A stretch of DNA of 11,475 nt from Bacteroidales bacterium (GCA_007132395.1 SLOR01000211.1:1-11475); one strand, 5' to 3'. Counted from the stretch's first letter, positions 1-7,724 are shown. The notes: generated by a model not told the origin, from the sequence alone. Translations and numbers: made by a program.

Positions 1-232
1 ATACCAGCCCTGTTTCATCCACCGTAATAAGCCCTGTTTCATCCTTGTCGAAAATATCCTCAATGGCCATACTCGAATTTACCAGGGGCAGGGCAAATAT
101 GGCATTATAATGATAGTCTTCAATGTTGTCAAGGCCATCGAGGTAGCTGAAATCGCAACCGATAAAGAGAAAAGCCAGTGCAGCCATAAAACAGCGTAAC
201 CGGAATATTTTACGGGAGAAAAACCGTTTCAT
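1..232 (-). CDS. Putative lipoprotein, N-terminal part only (runs off the left edge)
   Basis: The reverse strand opens at an ATG at 230-232 and stays open for 77 codons to the window edge, so the C-terminus is missing. Residues 1-26 look like a lipoprotein signal peptide: a basic n-region (MKRFFSRK), a hydrophobic stretch (MAALAFLFIG) and a lipobox ending FIGC with Cys26 as the predicted lipidated residue. The mature part starts CDFSYLDGLD; I see no clear surface-export signal of the K-(D/E)2 type after the cysteine. The following ALPLVNSSMAIEDIF pattern resembles the start of large beta-rich Bacteroidota lipoproteins, but I cannot name the family. An eight-residue step repeats: DETGLITV is followed by DETGLV. 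The gene follows the 909-aa gene on the same strand after 100 bp. An upstream ATG 10 nt earlier is in another frame and was not used. The reading frame is confident; the function is unknown. Confidence 0.75.
   Translation of the reverse strand, partial: MKRFFSRKIFRLRCFMAALAFLFIGCDFSYLDGLDNIEDYHYNAIFALPLVNSSMAIEDIFDKDETGLITVDETGLV
6..44. repeat. Two direct 15-bp copies inside the lipoprotein gene
   Basis: The 15-mer AGCCCTGTTTCATCC occurs at 6-20 and again at 30-44. The 24-bp period keeps frame, so it encodes two copies of DETGL eight residues apart. It may be the first units of a longer in-frame repeat that continues beyond the left edge. Confidence 0.7.
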
Positions 233-332
233 AAAAGTCATAATAGCCCATTTAGTTATAAGTAGCTAAAATAAGCATAATGAAGCAAAAAAAGTGAGTA
301 TAAACACGTGAAAGGATACGCCTGATTTGGGG

Positions 333-3062
333 TCAGTGTTTTATGTTGTAGGCCCTTATTTTGTCATTCCATCCTGTAATTACCATGGTTGGTTTTTGAG
401 GTGGTGACTCAAAAAAGAAGCGAGTGTCGCCTGCTACGGGAAAAGGAGGGCTTATTTCACCCTGCCTGTTTACCACAAACAAGCGCTGATTCATCACATC
501 GGTAAACCCAAGGTAAGGTTTCTGGTCGTAAGGATTAAACAGCCGGGGCGCCGCTTTTGCCTCTCCTGCAAAAGGCAGGGAGAAAATAAGCTTGCCCAGG
601 GGGTTATAAACCATGAGTACGCCATCATCAATATAAATCAAATCATACTCCTGCTCATGCGTAAATTGTGCATAGGTAAAATGATGTTGCAAAGAGAAAG
701 TGTCTGGTGCAATGCGGACGCTGCTGCCATCGGTAAAAATTTTATTGAGTTCGCCCGTTTTGCCTGCCACCATAAAGTGTGCCTGTTGCCCGTTGCCGGT
801 AGCCGCAAACACGGAAGTGCCGGGATTGGCTTTTACCTGCTGGCGGGTTTGTATGCGTGAAGTGCCCTGTCGGTGCAGGATTTCGAGTCGGCCTGTGGTG
901 TCTGTAACGATTAAAAAGTCTTTGTTCTCCAGCCGTATATGCTGCACAGGCTTTTGCACCAGGTTTTGGCTGCGGTCGTACCTCCACCCGCTCACGGGTC
1001 TGCGTGCAAGGGTATAATTGTAAATTCTTCGGTTTTCGGACGGGAAGATAATGCGGTAATTTTTGTTGTTGTCGTAATCAAAAACCGCGATGCCCGCCGA
1101 GGCCGGTGCCGGAAGTCTCATGGGAAATCCTCTCACGTAATTGCCGTTGCGATCTATCAGGTGCAGGTAGTTGCGGGTGTTAAAAAGGTATTGGTAACGG
1201 TTGTTCTTGTAAATATCAACCTGGTAGATGTCAGACATTGCAGGACCTGAGATTTCTTTCTGCCAGAGTATTTTTCCGTCAATATTCAGCAGGTAAAGAT
1301 TGCTGAGGGTGTCCTGCACAATGATTTCGGGCTGTTGGGTGTTGTGATTAATCATCCTGAACGGGCCTTTGTGAACCTTTGCTTTCAGCGGTGTTTCCCA
1401 CAACAGCGGATTGCTGATGCTGTAGCCCGGCTGATGTTTTACCACCAGGTTGGAAAAGGCCATGGAGCCCGGGCCGTGAAGGTACTGCAGGCTGATGTGC
1501 CGGAAATTACCAAGCTCCTCACTGTGCGAAAAGTTACTCCATTGGCTCTCCTTGTGTGCATCGGGGTTTAATCCATTGAGCAGGATTGCAGGAGAAATGT
1601 GCAAAAGTATGTTTTGCCCGGTGGGCAGAATTTCTTTCAAATGCCGGTGGGCTTCACTCATGCGGAAGTTCTGTCCGAAGCGCAGGCTTTCCAGATATTC
1701 ATTTAGGGTGGCAGGGTCATTTGCAGCTATAACAAAGTCATTGGTGAAGGCTGCAAAATTCATGTCTTCGGTTATCAGTCCACCGGTAAGAACCGGAAAA
1801 AATCCCGGGATATTTATCTGGAAAATATCAGGTTGCCAGGGACCGGATGAAGTTTCTCCCTGCGAAATTTCCCTGAAGAATATTCCCAGTTCGGGATGGT
1901 TGCGCCATTGCTTACCTTTGGCTGCACCGGCAATCAGGACGGGATTGTCGCTGGCCTGGGGCTGACTGAAAACCAGCGCCAGCTCACCCTGCCATTGTTT
2001 GAAAAGACTGTCGGGCGAAAGCGTGGTAATATCAAAAAATCTTTGCCTGTGCATCGCCAGTTTTTCCTTGTCTGCGAATTGAAGTGAGAGGTCAGTGCTG
2101 TCGCCGGATAGTACTTCGGTATTTCCCATCCCGAAATAAAAAAACAACCCCGTGTGATAGGGGAGATGGTTAAAAATCTCTGAGTCGCGGGGCTTTTGCC
2201 TTCCGAGGGTGTGGAGTACGCTGTTGTGTTCGGTTAGCGGGTGTGCCAGGCCATTGAGGATTAGCTCTCCTGTATTATAAGATACATCCCATGACTGCCA
2301 GCCTGCAAGGTTGTTGCAGTGAATGGCCAGGGGCCAGCTTTTTGGAGAAAACTCCTGCAACATACTACAGAGGCTTGCCGTGTTTACAAAAAGATTATCA
2401 GCAAAGCGTCCCGCTGTTTCCTTTAAACTGCTGAAGCCATTGGCTGTTAATACTGACGACTGGTTTTGCTCTGACAAAATAGCCTGGATGAGCAACTGCC
2501 TTTCCTTTGTTAGCAGCATACTTACAGGGGTAAGGCTGTAATATACCGGAGTTCCTTCTTCCGCGCTTATGCGATGTATGCTTTGGCCATTGGGAAGCAT
2601 TTCTGTTTCGGAACTCAATCCCGGGAAAAGATGTTCTTTCAGGCTTGCTGCCATTTCTGCAGGGTGTGCTTCGCCAGTGCTGATAATGTTTGCCAGCAAA
2701 TGTTTGTTGGTCCCGGCAGGGTGCATGGATAATATTATGGAGGAAGCTGACCAGTATTGGTTGATGTCTTCATGGTGGGTGAACAGCGAGTCCAGTTTGT
2801 GCAGAAGATCAAATTCATGGTTTGGGCTGAGCAGTATTTCCAGATCATCAGCCATGGGGCCGGTTTTTGTCATGGATTCCAGAAAGAGAACGGGGTTCTT
2901 GATGTGAAAAACCAGCCCTGCATCCTCCGGTACCCAGGAGTAAGGGTCTGTGGTAGCCACCATGGCCTTTTGCTGAAAATTCTTCAGTACCAGGTACACC
3001 GATACAATAATCAGAAGCACTACCGAGGTGAGCACAATGGCAAGGGTGGAGGTTTTTTGCAT
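333..3062 (-). CDS. Membrane-anchored protein with DUF3352-like N-terminal region and C-terminal beta-propeller
   Basis: This 909-aa protein has one N-terminal membrane segment (about residues 6-27, LAIVLTSVVLLIIVSVYLVL) without a lipobox, so it is probably anchored in the inner membrane with the bulk in the periplasm. Residues about 40-540 begin YSWVPEDAGLVFHIKNP, which recalls DUF3352-type proteins ('VPADAALVLEV...'); this is a resemblance, not a confirmed match. Residues about 565-909 contain repeated short strands with a turn of the D-x-x-G kind: NIDGKILW, DRNGNYVRGFP, HRQGTSR, NPLGKLIF, NRQGEISPPFP and a final WNDKIRAYN. That is typical of PQQ/WD-like or FG-GAP-like beta-propellers, here perhaps seven or eight blades. 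No catalytic motif was recognised. It lies 128 bp after the subtilase gene on the same strand, and a lipoprotein gene follows. A role in envelope protein interaction or assembly is only a guess. Confidence 0.85.
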   Translation of the reverse strand: MQKTSTLAIVLTSVVLLIIVSVYLVLKNFQQKAMVATTDPYSWVPEDAGLVFHIKNPVLFLESMTKTGPMADDLEILLSPNHEFDLLHKLDSLFTHHEDINQYWSASSIILSMHPAGTNKHLLANIISTGEAHPAEMAASLKEHLFPGLSSETEMLPNGQSIHRISAEEGTPVYYSLTPVSMLLTKERQLLIQAILSEQNQSSVLTANGFSSLKETAGRFADNLFVNTASLCSMLQEFSPKSWPLAIHCNNLAGWQSWDVSYNTGELILNGLAHPLTEHNSVLHTLGRQKPRDSEIFNHLPYHTGLFFYFGMGNTEVLSGDSTDLSLQFADKEKLAMHRQRFFDITTLSPDSLFKQWQGELALVFSQPQASDNPVLIAGAAKGKQWRNHPELGIFFREISQGETSSGPWQPDIFQINIPGFFPVLTGGLITEDMNFAAFTNDFVIAANDPATLNEYLESLRFGQNFRMSEAHRHLKEILPTGQNILLHISPAILLNGLNPDAHKESQWSNFSHSEELGNFRHISLQYLHGPGSMAFSNLVVKHQPGYSISNPLLWETPLKAKVHKGPFRMINHNTQQPEIIVQDTLSNLYLLNIDGKILWQKEISGPAMSDIYQVDIYKNNRYQYLFNTRNYLHLIDRNGNYVRGFPMRLPAPASAGIAVFDYDNNKNYRIIFPSENRRIYNYTLARRPVSGWRYDRSQNLVQKPVQHIRLENKDFLIVTDTTGRLEILHRQGTSRIQTRQQVKANPGTSVFAATGNGQQAHFMVAGKTGELNKIFTDGSSVRIAPDTFSLQHHFTYAQFTHEQEYDLIYIDDGVLMVYNPLGKLIFSLPFAGEAKAAPRLFNPYDQKPYLGFTDVMNQRLFVVNRQGEISPPFPVAGDTRFFFESPPQKPTMVITGWNDKIRAYNIKH

Positions 3063-3190
3063 AAAACAGGCTTTGGGCTTAGAAAAACAAAAGCATTAAC
3101 CTGTAAAAATACTCAACCCCACGCGGGAAACATTCTGAAAGAAAGGGATTTTATGAAAAAGTTTTTCACAAATCAAAAGGTTGTTTCCTG

Positions 3191-6061
3191 CTATCTTTTC
3201 AAAAACTTCCGGGTTTGGATTGTATTGTCGTTGCGCAATTGCAAAATATAGGTGCCTGCCGGCCAGCCGGAAATATCGATGCTGATTTCGGCGCTTCCTC
3301 CCTGATGGGGCTTTATCGTGCCCCTGTGCATTAGTGAGGCTTTGGTGTCATATACCCTGTATTCAGTGTTTGCAGGCAGTGGTGCTGCAAGTATGATTTT
3401 TACTGATTCCCTTGCCGGGTTGGGAAATATACTAAGGCCGAAAGGGTTTTCACCGATAATATCTTCGGTAAAGGTTACTTCATCCTCGCCCAGGTAAATG
3501 CTTCTTGCCAGTTGAGCGCTTGCCAGCATATCGTTGATATGGTCTCCGGCCAGCATGGCAAAAGCCAGTCGCAGGGTATCGTCGGGTAGTACGTTAAAAG
3601 GGCCCGATGCAATAAGGGTGCTTATGTCGTTATCTTTGTCAAAGAACCCTGCATTTTCGCGGGAACTTTTCATGGCGGTATATTTCTCGAAGGAGGTAAA
3701 GCCATTATTAATCCTTATACTGCTGCCAAAGCCCTGATTGTCGAAAGCGTAATGTCTTACGTTGGTGTGGCTCAAGAGTTGAATCCCCGTAAAATTGCCG
3801 CCGTTGGCTGAAAAGGCATATCCCAGCTGATGCTCGGGGTTGAAGGACGCCCTGTGGTTTCGGATGTCGAGCAAGGTCCAGTCGGCAAAAAGTCCGGCGT
3901 AAAAACCCGGGAGGTTGTCTCCCGATTGGTTGATGATATCGTATTCCAGGATGAGGAATTTGTCTTTTCCCTCCTGCTCAAAAGCGTGGATGCTGTAGTT
4001 CACTTTTATGCCCACTCTGCTTGTTCCAGCCAGAGAGTCAGTAAAGCTGCCACTGATGAGTTTATCGCCCAGCCCGGGCTCATCCCTTAGTCTGGCATTT
4101 TCTGAAGAGAAGAGCAGATCGCTGAAGGAATCTTCCATAGGGCCGTAGATGTTGTCCACCACCCTGGATGTACTCACCCCCGCTACGAAACCGGCACTTT
4201 TAATAAGCGTGCGGTTCTGGTTGGCATTGTTGTAAACAAAGCCCTGGCCCTGGTTGAAATTGGGATAGTTAAAGCCTATGTTTCCTTTACTGTTGAAGGT
4301 GGTTTTCAGTTGGCCTGCTTCAATATCCACATAATCAAGGTTGAAAATGATGCTGAAATTTTGCCTGCCGGCAAATACACCGTCTCCGGTGTAAAAACTT
4401 ATGGTGAAGTTTACCTCATGACTTGGAGGGATACTTTCTTTGATTCGCACACTGAAAGGTTGTTCAAAATTATTAACCTTATCGAGATGTTCGATGGTGC
4501 CCAGCAGGGTTTCGTCCGACAAGATTTCCACATGGGGCGAAGTGCTGCTGATACGTGCTGTGAGGTTGTCGGCCGTGGCCAGCAGGTTTTTAAATTCCGC
4601 TGCCAGAGGGAAGGCTTCTCCGGGGTTGTACAGTTGGTAGTGCTCCCGGGGGTGTTGCAGCTGTACCAGGGTGATGAAGGGGTGATGGGTTTCGGTAAGG
4701 GCTCTGTAAAGGTTCAGGCGCCCGGTGCCCATTAAGCCCGCGTAAGGTTCGTTGGCCGGTATGGTGTCGATGATGTCGGTGGTAACTTTCAGCTGGGCTG
4801 CAATTTGCAAAGCATTGTAATGGGGGAAATGCGCCCTTAGCAATGCGGCTGCTCCCGCCACCACCGGTGCGGCCATAGAAGTACCGCTGGAGGAAATGTA
4901 ATTGCCGTTGGGCCAGGTAGAAAAGATGCCCGAGCCGGGGGCAGAAAGATCTACCAGGTTGCCAAAGCTCGAGTTTTCCCACTTGGTATCGCTGCTATTG
5001 GTGGCCGCAATACTCAGGCTGTTGGCAAAAGAAGCCGGGTAGATGCGGGTCTGGTTGTTGGAGTTACCCGCCGCGGCAATCACCACCGCATCGCGGTTAA
5101 GCACGGCGTAATTGATTATATCCTGCCCGAACTGTCCCGGAGAGATTGCTCCTCCCCAGCTGCAGTTGATAATCTGTGCTCCCTGGTCGGCGGCATAAAT
5201 AATGCCCTCGTATGCCCTAACCAGGCGACCGTCGGCATCGCTGATTTTTATGGGAAGAAGCCGGCTGTTAAAGCCCACGCCTGCCATTCCGGTTCCGTTG
5301 TTGGTGGAGGCACCGGCAATGCCTGCCACATGCACCCCGTGGGCATTTACATTGTATTGGGGGTTATTGTTATTCTCGCCCAGGTCCCATCCGTAATAAT
5401 TATCGATGTAGCCGTCGTTGTCGGAGTCTTCCCCATTAATGGTGTCGTTGTGGTTGTAAGCAATATCGTTGATAAGGTCAGGATGATACAGGTCGATGCC
5501 CGTGTCAATGATTGCGATTACCATGTTGGTATCTCCCTGTTCAATGGCCCAGGCATCAAAGGCCTGTATAGTTTCCAGGTAATACTGTGAGCCTATAAAT
5601 GGGTCGTTGGGCTCAAATAAAGGTTGGGGAATGTACCAGGGTTGCGCATATTCTATCTGCCCGGTGGCGTAAAGCCTGTTGATGGCATCTTCCAGGGAAA
5701 CATCATCCGGGATGCGGGTTTTATAAATCAGGCTCAAATCAACATAAGGTTGCCCGCTGGCATGAAAACTTTTGAGGGGAGGGGCATGGTAGGGGAATAT
5801 TCTTTCTGCCGGATCGGCCTGCATTTCCCTGAGCAGCCCACGAAACGACGCTGTTTCTATTTCGCCCGACTTGTTTTGGGGGCGTGCTTCCTCCCTGAGC
5901 TTAAAAATGATTTTGCCGGGCATGTATTCGTCGGTGCCGATGTTTTCCGGCATGCGAAATACCGGCAAAGCGGTGGGCTGACTGATTGCAGGGAAATGGA
6001 TGCTTCCCGGTATCAGAAAGAACAGGAAAAGACAAATTGCAATTATGTTTTCTTTTCTCAT
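3191..6061 (-). CDS. Secreted S8 (subtilisin-family) serine protease with T9SS C-terminal sorting domain
   Basis: I start it at ATG 6059-6061 (956 aa) because MRKENIIAICLFLFFLIP...AISQ is then a normal signal peptide of about 28 residues. In-frame ATGs at 6085, 6097 and 6109 would only add a polar extension. Numbered from 6061: a propeptide-like region (about 45-155, MPGKIIFKLREEA, then EYAQPWYIPQPLFEPNDP, as in fervidolysin-like prodomains), then the catalytic domain (about 160-455). The triad is complete: Asp186 in IAIIDTGID, His241 in NAHGVHVAG, Ser395 in SSGTSMAAPVVAG, and oxyanion Asn333 in AAAGNSN. About 420 residues of beta-rich sequence of unknown fold follow. The last 81 residues (about 876-956) are a type A Por sorting domain: LSIFPNPARE near its start, SGWPAGTYILQL, and a basic end TRKFLKR. 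The known route is Sec export, then T9SS passage of the outer membrane with removal of this tail. The substrate is unknown. Confidence 0.95.
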   Translation of the reverse strand: MRKENIIAICLFLFFLIPGSIHFPAISQPTALPVFRMPENIGTDEYMPGKIIFKLREEARPQNKSGEIETASFRGLLREMQADPAERIFPYHAPPLKSFHASGQPYVDLSLIYKTRIPDDVSLEDAINRLYATGQIEYAQPWYIPQPLFEPNDPFIGSQYYLETIQAFDAWAIEQGDTNMVIAIIDTGIDLYHPDLINDIAYNHNDTINGEDSDNDGYIDNYYGWDLGENNNNPQYNVNAHGVHVAGIAGASTNNGTGMAGVGFNSRLLPIKISDADGRLVRAYEGIIYAADQGAQIINCSWGGAISPGQFGQDIINYAVLNRDAVVIAAAGNSNNQTRIYPASFANSLSIAATNSSDTKWENSSFGNLVDLSAPGSGIFSTWPNGNYISSSGTSMAAPVVAGAAALLRAHFPHYNALQIAAQLKVTTDIIDTIPANEPYAGLMGTGRLNLYRALTETHHPFITLVQLQHPREHYQLYNPGEAFPLAAEFKNLLATADNLTARISSTSPHVEILSDETLLGTIEHLDKVNNFEQPFSVRIKESIPPSHEVNFTISFYTGDGVFAGRQNFSIIFNLDYVDIEAGQLKTTFNSKGNIGFNYPNFNQGQGFVYNNANQNRTLIKSAGFVAGVSTSRVVDNIYGPMEDSFSDLLFSSENARLRDEPGLGDKLISGSFTDSLAGTSRVGIKVNYSIHAFEQEGKDKFLILEYDIINQSGDNLPGFYAGLFADWTLLDIRNHRASFNPEHQLGYAFSANGGNFTGIQLLSHTNVRHYAFDNQGFGSSIRINNGFTSFEKYTAMKSSRENAGFFDKDNDISTLIASGPFNVLPDDTLRLAFAMLAGDHINDMLASAQLARSIYLGEDEVTFTEDIIGENPFGLSIFPNPARESVKIILAAPLPANTEYRVYDTKASLMHRGTIKPHQGGSAEISIDISGWPAGTYILQLRNDNTIQTRKFLKR

Positions 6062-6131
6062 AAGAAAGTGTTTTCGTGTTGTCATTGTTTTCTTCATGAA
6101 AGAAAACATAAGGATGCCTGCATTATGGGCT

Positions 6132-6192
6132 CACCTGCAGGTGGCTGCTGCCTTTGCCCTGATGCCACAAACCGGCAAAGTGTAAATTTACA
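6132..6192. promoter_or_regulatory. Cluster of three dyad-symmetric sequences upstream of the subtilase gene
   Basis: Three symmetric elements lie within 61 bp of the 168-bp gap between the nuclease-like gene and the protease start at 6061. CACCTGCAGGTG (6132-6143) is a perfect 12-bp palindrome. CTTTGCC (6152-6158) pairs with GGCAAAG (6174-6180), a 7-bp inverted repeat with a 15-nt spacer. TGTAAATTTACA (6181-6192) is a perfect 12-bp palindrome that abuts it. They could be operator sites or a structured leader of the protease mRNA. I see no good TAnnTTTG element here, so the promoter itself is not placed. Confidence 0.4.
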
Positions 6193-6229
6193 ACAAACCC
6201 CCCATAATGCCTACAGGGTTATTACTGAA

Positions 6230-6682
6230 TCAGGATATTTCTTTGTATGAGGGAAAATTTTCCATGTATCTGATTTTTCCATTCTCTATGTCAATTTCGC
6301 AGCAATAGTGCGTTATGCCGTTGGTCATGGCAAGAAAGCGGGTGTTGAAGCTGAAATTGTAACGCGCGGCCTGTTCAAAAGTTTGCTGGGTTATGGCAAC
6401 ACCGGGGGCCTTACATTCGATAATCATCAGGGGTTGCCCCGTGTTACTGTACACCACCGCATCGGCCCTCTTTTTCAGGGTATTGTATTGCAGAGGTGCT
6501 TCCACGGCCATAAGTCCGTTGGGATACCCAAGGTGCAGGGTGAGCCACTTCAGAAAATGCTGGCGTACCCATTCCTCGGGGGTGAGGGCAACGTAGTTTT
6601 TTCTGAATTCGTCAAAAATAAAGGGCTTGTCTCCCTTTTTTATCACTTTAAAAGGATAAGCAGGAAGGTTGAGTTCTGTCAT
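6230..6682 (-). CDS. Small PD-(D/E)XK nuclease-like protein with type I restriction HsdR N-terminal domain
   Basis: With the start at ATG 6680-6682 the protein is 150 aa (MTELNLPAYPFKVIKKGDK). It matches the small HsdR_N_2-type proteins common in Bacteroidota, which carry only the nuclease-like domain of a type I restriction R subunit. The expected core is present: PEEWVRQHFLKWL, then KRADAVVYS with Asp74, then MIIECKAPG with Glu89 and Lys91 (the D...ExK triad), then QQTFEQAARYN. No helicase domain, HsdM or HsdS is nearby, so it is not part of a recognisable restriction system. A longer frame from ATG 6722-6724 adds MGIHYICGVLFSKK; I reject that start because a TAnnTTTG promoter element (6705-6712) lies inside it. 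The gene is divergent from amn, with holA further on. Nuclease activity is inferred from the motif; the cellular role is not known to me. Confidence 0.85.
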   Translation of the reverse strand: MTELNLPAYPFKVIKKGDKPFIFDEFRKNYVALTPEEWVRQHFLKWLTLHLGYPNGLMAVEAPLQYNTLKKRADAVVYSNTGQPLMIIECKAPGVAITQQTFEQAARYNFSFNTRFLAMTNGITHYCCEIDIENGKIRYMENFPSYKEIS

Positions 6683-6704
6683 CTTTTTTGAAAATAATAC
6701 TCCA

Positions 6705-6712
6705 CAAATGTA
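6705..6712 (-). promoter_or_regulatory. Candidate -7 promoter element for the nuclease-like gene
   Basis: On the minus strand 6712-6705 reads TACATTTG, an exact match to the Bacteroidota TAnnTTTG element. Transcription would start roughly at 6697-6700 and give a leader of about 16-18 nt before the ATG at 6682. No convincing TTTG is found at the -33 spacing, so the call rests on the -7 element alone. Confidence 0.45.
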
Positions 6713-6787
6713 ATGAATTCCCATTTCCTTTGCTGAATTGTGACAGCGGGTATGGGATGAAGAAAGAATACGGAAGCAAGCAATGAC

Positions 6788-6817
6788 TTTCCATCTCGGT
6801 GGTTTTGTCTATTTTTG
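6788..6817 (+). promoter_or_regulatory. Candidate promoter for the amn-holA-EVE-cvpA gene group
   Basis: TATTTTTG at 6810-6817 matches the Bacteroidota TAnnTTTG element. A TTTC at 6788-6791, 18 bp upstream, is one base from the TTTG expected in the -33 region. Transcription would begin near 6824 and give a leader of about 70 nt that includes the inverted repeats at 6837-6868. Confidence 0.45.
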
Positions 6818-6836
6818 TCCTGCCATTGCTTTTATG

Positions 6837-6868
6837 GGCTAAAATAGATTTATTAGCCTTATTTTAGC
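6837..6868 (+). promoter_or_regulatory. Overlapping inverted repeats in the amn leader (two mutually exclusive stems)
   Basis: GCTAAAATA (6838-6846) is the exact reverse complement of TATTTTAGC (6860-6868), a 9-bp stem with a 13-nt loop. The same left arm can instead pair as GGCTAA (6837-6842) with TTAGCC (6853-6858), a 6-bp stem with a 10-nt loop. The two pairings cannot form together. The right arm ends 26 nt before the amn ATG. It could be an RNA switch in the leader or a DNA operator. Confidence 0.4.
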
Positions 6869-6894
6869 AGCTAGAACACAAACAAAACAATTAT

Positions 6895-7680
6895 ATGAGA
6901 ACCCGAGAAGACATTGTTGAAAACTGGTTGCCCCGCTATACCGGCACCAGAATCGATGAATTTGGAAAGTATATTCTGCTAACCAATTTCTCCCAGTATG
7001 TGAATATTTACGCCAAAATGTACAATGCCAAAATCAATGGCCTCGACAGGGCTATGCCCAGCTGTACCCACGAGAACATCAGCATAATCAATTTTGGAAT
7101 GGGCAGTGCCAATGCCGCCACCATCATGGATTTGCTCAGTGCCATTGAACCCAAAGCAGTGCTGTTTTTGGGTAAATGCGGTGGACTGAAAAAAATAAAC
7201 CAACTGGGTGATTTGATTCTTCCCATTGCCGCCATCAGGGGAGATGGTACCTCCAACGACTATTTCCCTCCGGAAGTGCCTGCACTGCCCGCTTTTAGTT
7301 TGCAAAAGGCCGTTTCTACCAATATCCGTAATCATAATATGGATTACTGGACCGGTACCATATACACGACCAACAGGAGGGTGTGGGAGCATGACGATGA
7401 TTTTAAAAACTACCTGCGCAAAATTCGCTGCATGGGCGTTGATATGGAAACGGCCACTATTTTCTCCGTTGGGTTTTATAACAAGATTCCCACCGGGGCT
7501 TTGTTGCTGGTATCTGATCAGCCCATGATTTCCTCCGGGGTAAAAACGGAGGAAAGCGATAAAATGGTAAGTCAAAGTTACGTGGAGAGGCATCTGGAAA
7601 TTGGCGTTGACTCCCTCAAGGAACTTATCAATAATGGTCTTACGGTTAAGCATCTTAAGTTTGATTACGAGGATCAGTAA
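6895..7680 (+). CDS. amn: AMP nucleosidase, short Bacteroidota form
   Basis: The enzyme hydrolyses AMP to adenine and ribose 5-phosphate in the cytoplasm and so helps set the AMP level. The 261-aa sequence follows the short AMP nucleosidases of Bacteroides-type genomes almost motif for motif: REDIVENWLPRYTG at the start, INFGMGSANAATIMDLLSAI (about 65-84), LFLGKCGGLKK, GDLILPIAAIRGDGTSNDYF, YWTGTIYTTNRRVWEHD, and NNGLTVKHL near the end. The phosphorylase-superfamily site is visible: Gly68-Met-Gly, Met184-Glu185 in VDMETATIF, and Asp208 in SDQP, the likely catalytic acid. The enterobacterial enzyme is about 480 aa with an extra N-terminal regulatory domain that is absent here. The ATG at 6895 is well supported by the conserved N-terminus. 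The gene follows a candidate promoter and a leader with competing hairpins, and holA starts 44 bp after its stop. Confidence 0.93.
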   Translation: MRTREDIVENWLPRYTGTRIDEFGKYILLTNFSQYVNIYAKMYNAKINGLDRAMPSCTHENISIINFGMGSANAATIMDLLSAIEPKAVLFLGKCGGLKKINQLGDLILPIAAIRGDGTSNDYFPPEVPALPAFSLQKAVSTNIRNHNMDYWTGTIYTTNRRVWEHDDDFKNYLRKIRCMGVDMETATIFSVGFYNKIPTGALLLVSDQPMISSGVKTEESDKMVSQSYVERHLEIGVDSLKELINNGLTVKHLKFDYEDQ

Positions 7681-7724
7681 GAACCTGTCTGTTTTCAAAG
7701 CTATTTTTATTCTACAAGTTGCTT

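Noticed and set aside
6062..6109. Upstream ATGs for the subtilase
   Set aside because: They place 4-16 extra, mostly polar and basic residues ahead of a complete signal peptide. They cannot be fully excluded, since a longer basic n-region is possible.
5624..6250. 208-codon plus-strand open frame over the subtilase 5' end
   Set aside because: It is a shadow of the protease gene; its translation has no recognisable motif, and it runs across the intergenic region into the 3' end of the nuclease-like gene.
6230..6682. Type I restriction-modification system
   Set aside because: Only the small nuclease-like domain is present; there is no helicase part, methylase or specificity gene in the window.
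6683..6724. Upstream ATG for the nuclease-like protein
   Set aside because: The extension contains a TAnnTTTG element that fits a promoter for the shorter gene, and the extra 14 residues are not typical of the family.
6768..6778. ATACGGAAGCA shared with 11342-11352
   Set aside because: It is an isolated 11-mer with no matching context, so it is likely chance in a window of this size.
6979..7698. 239-codon open frame on the minus strand across amn
   Set aside because: It is antisense to a clearly recognisable AMP nucleosidase, has low-complexity histidine/glycine-rich sequence, and shows no family resemblance.
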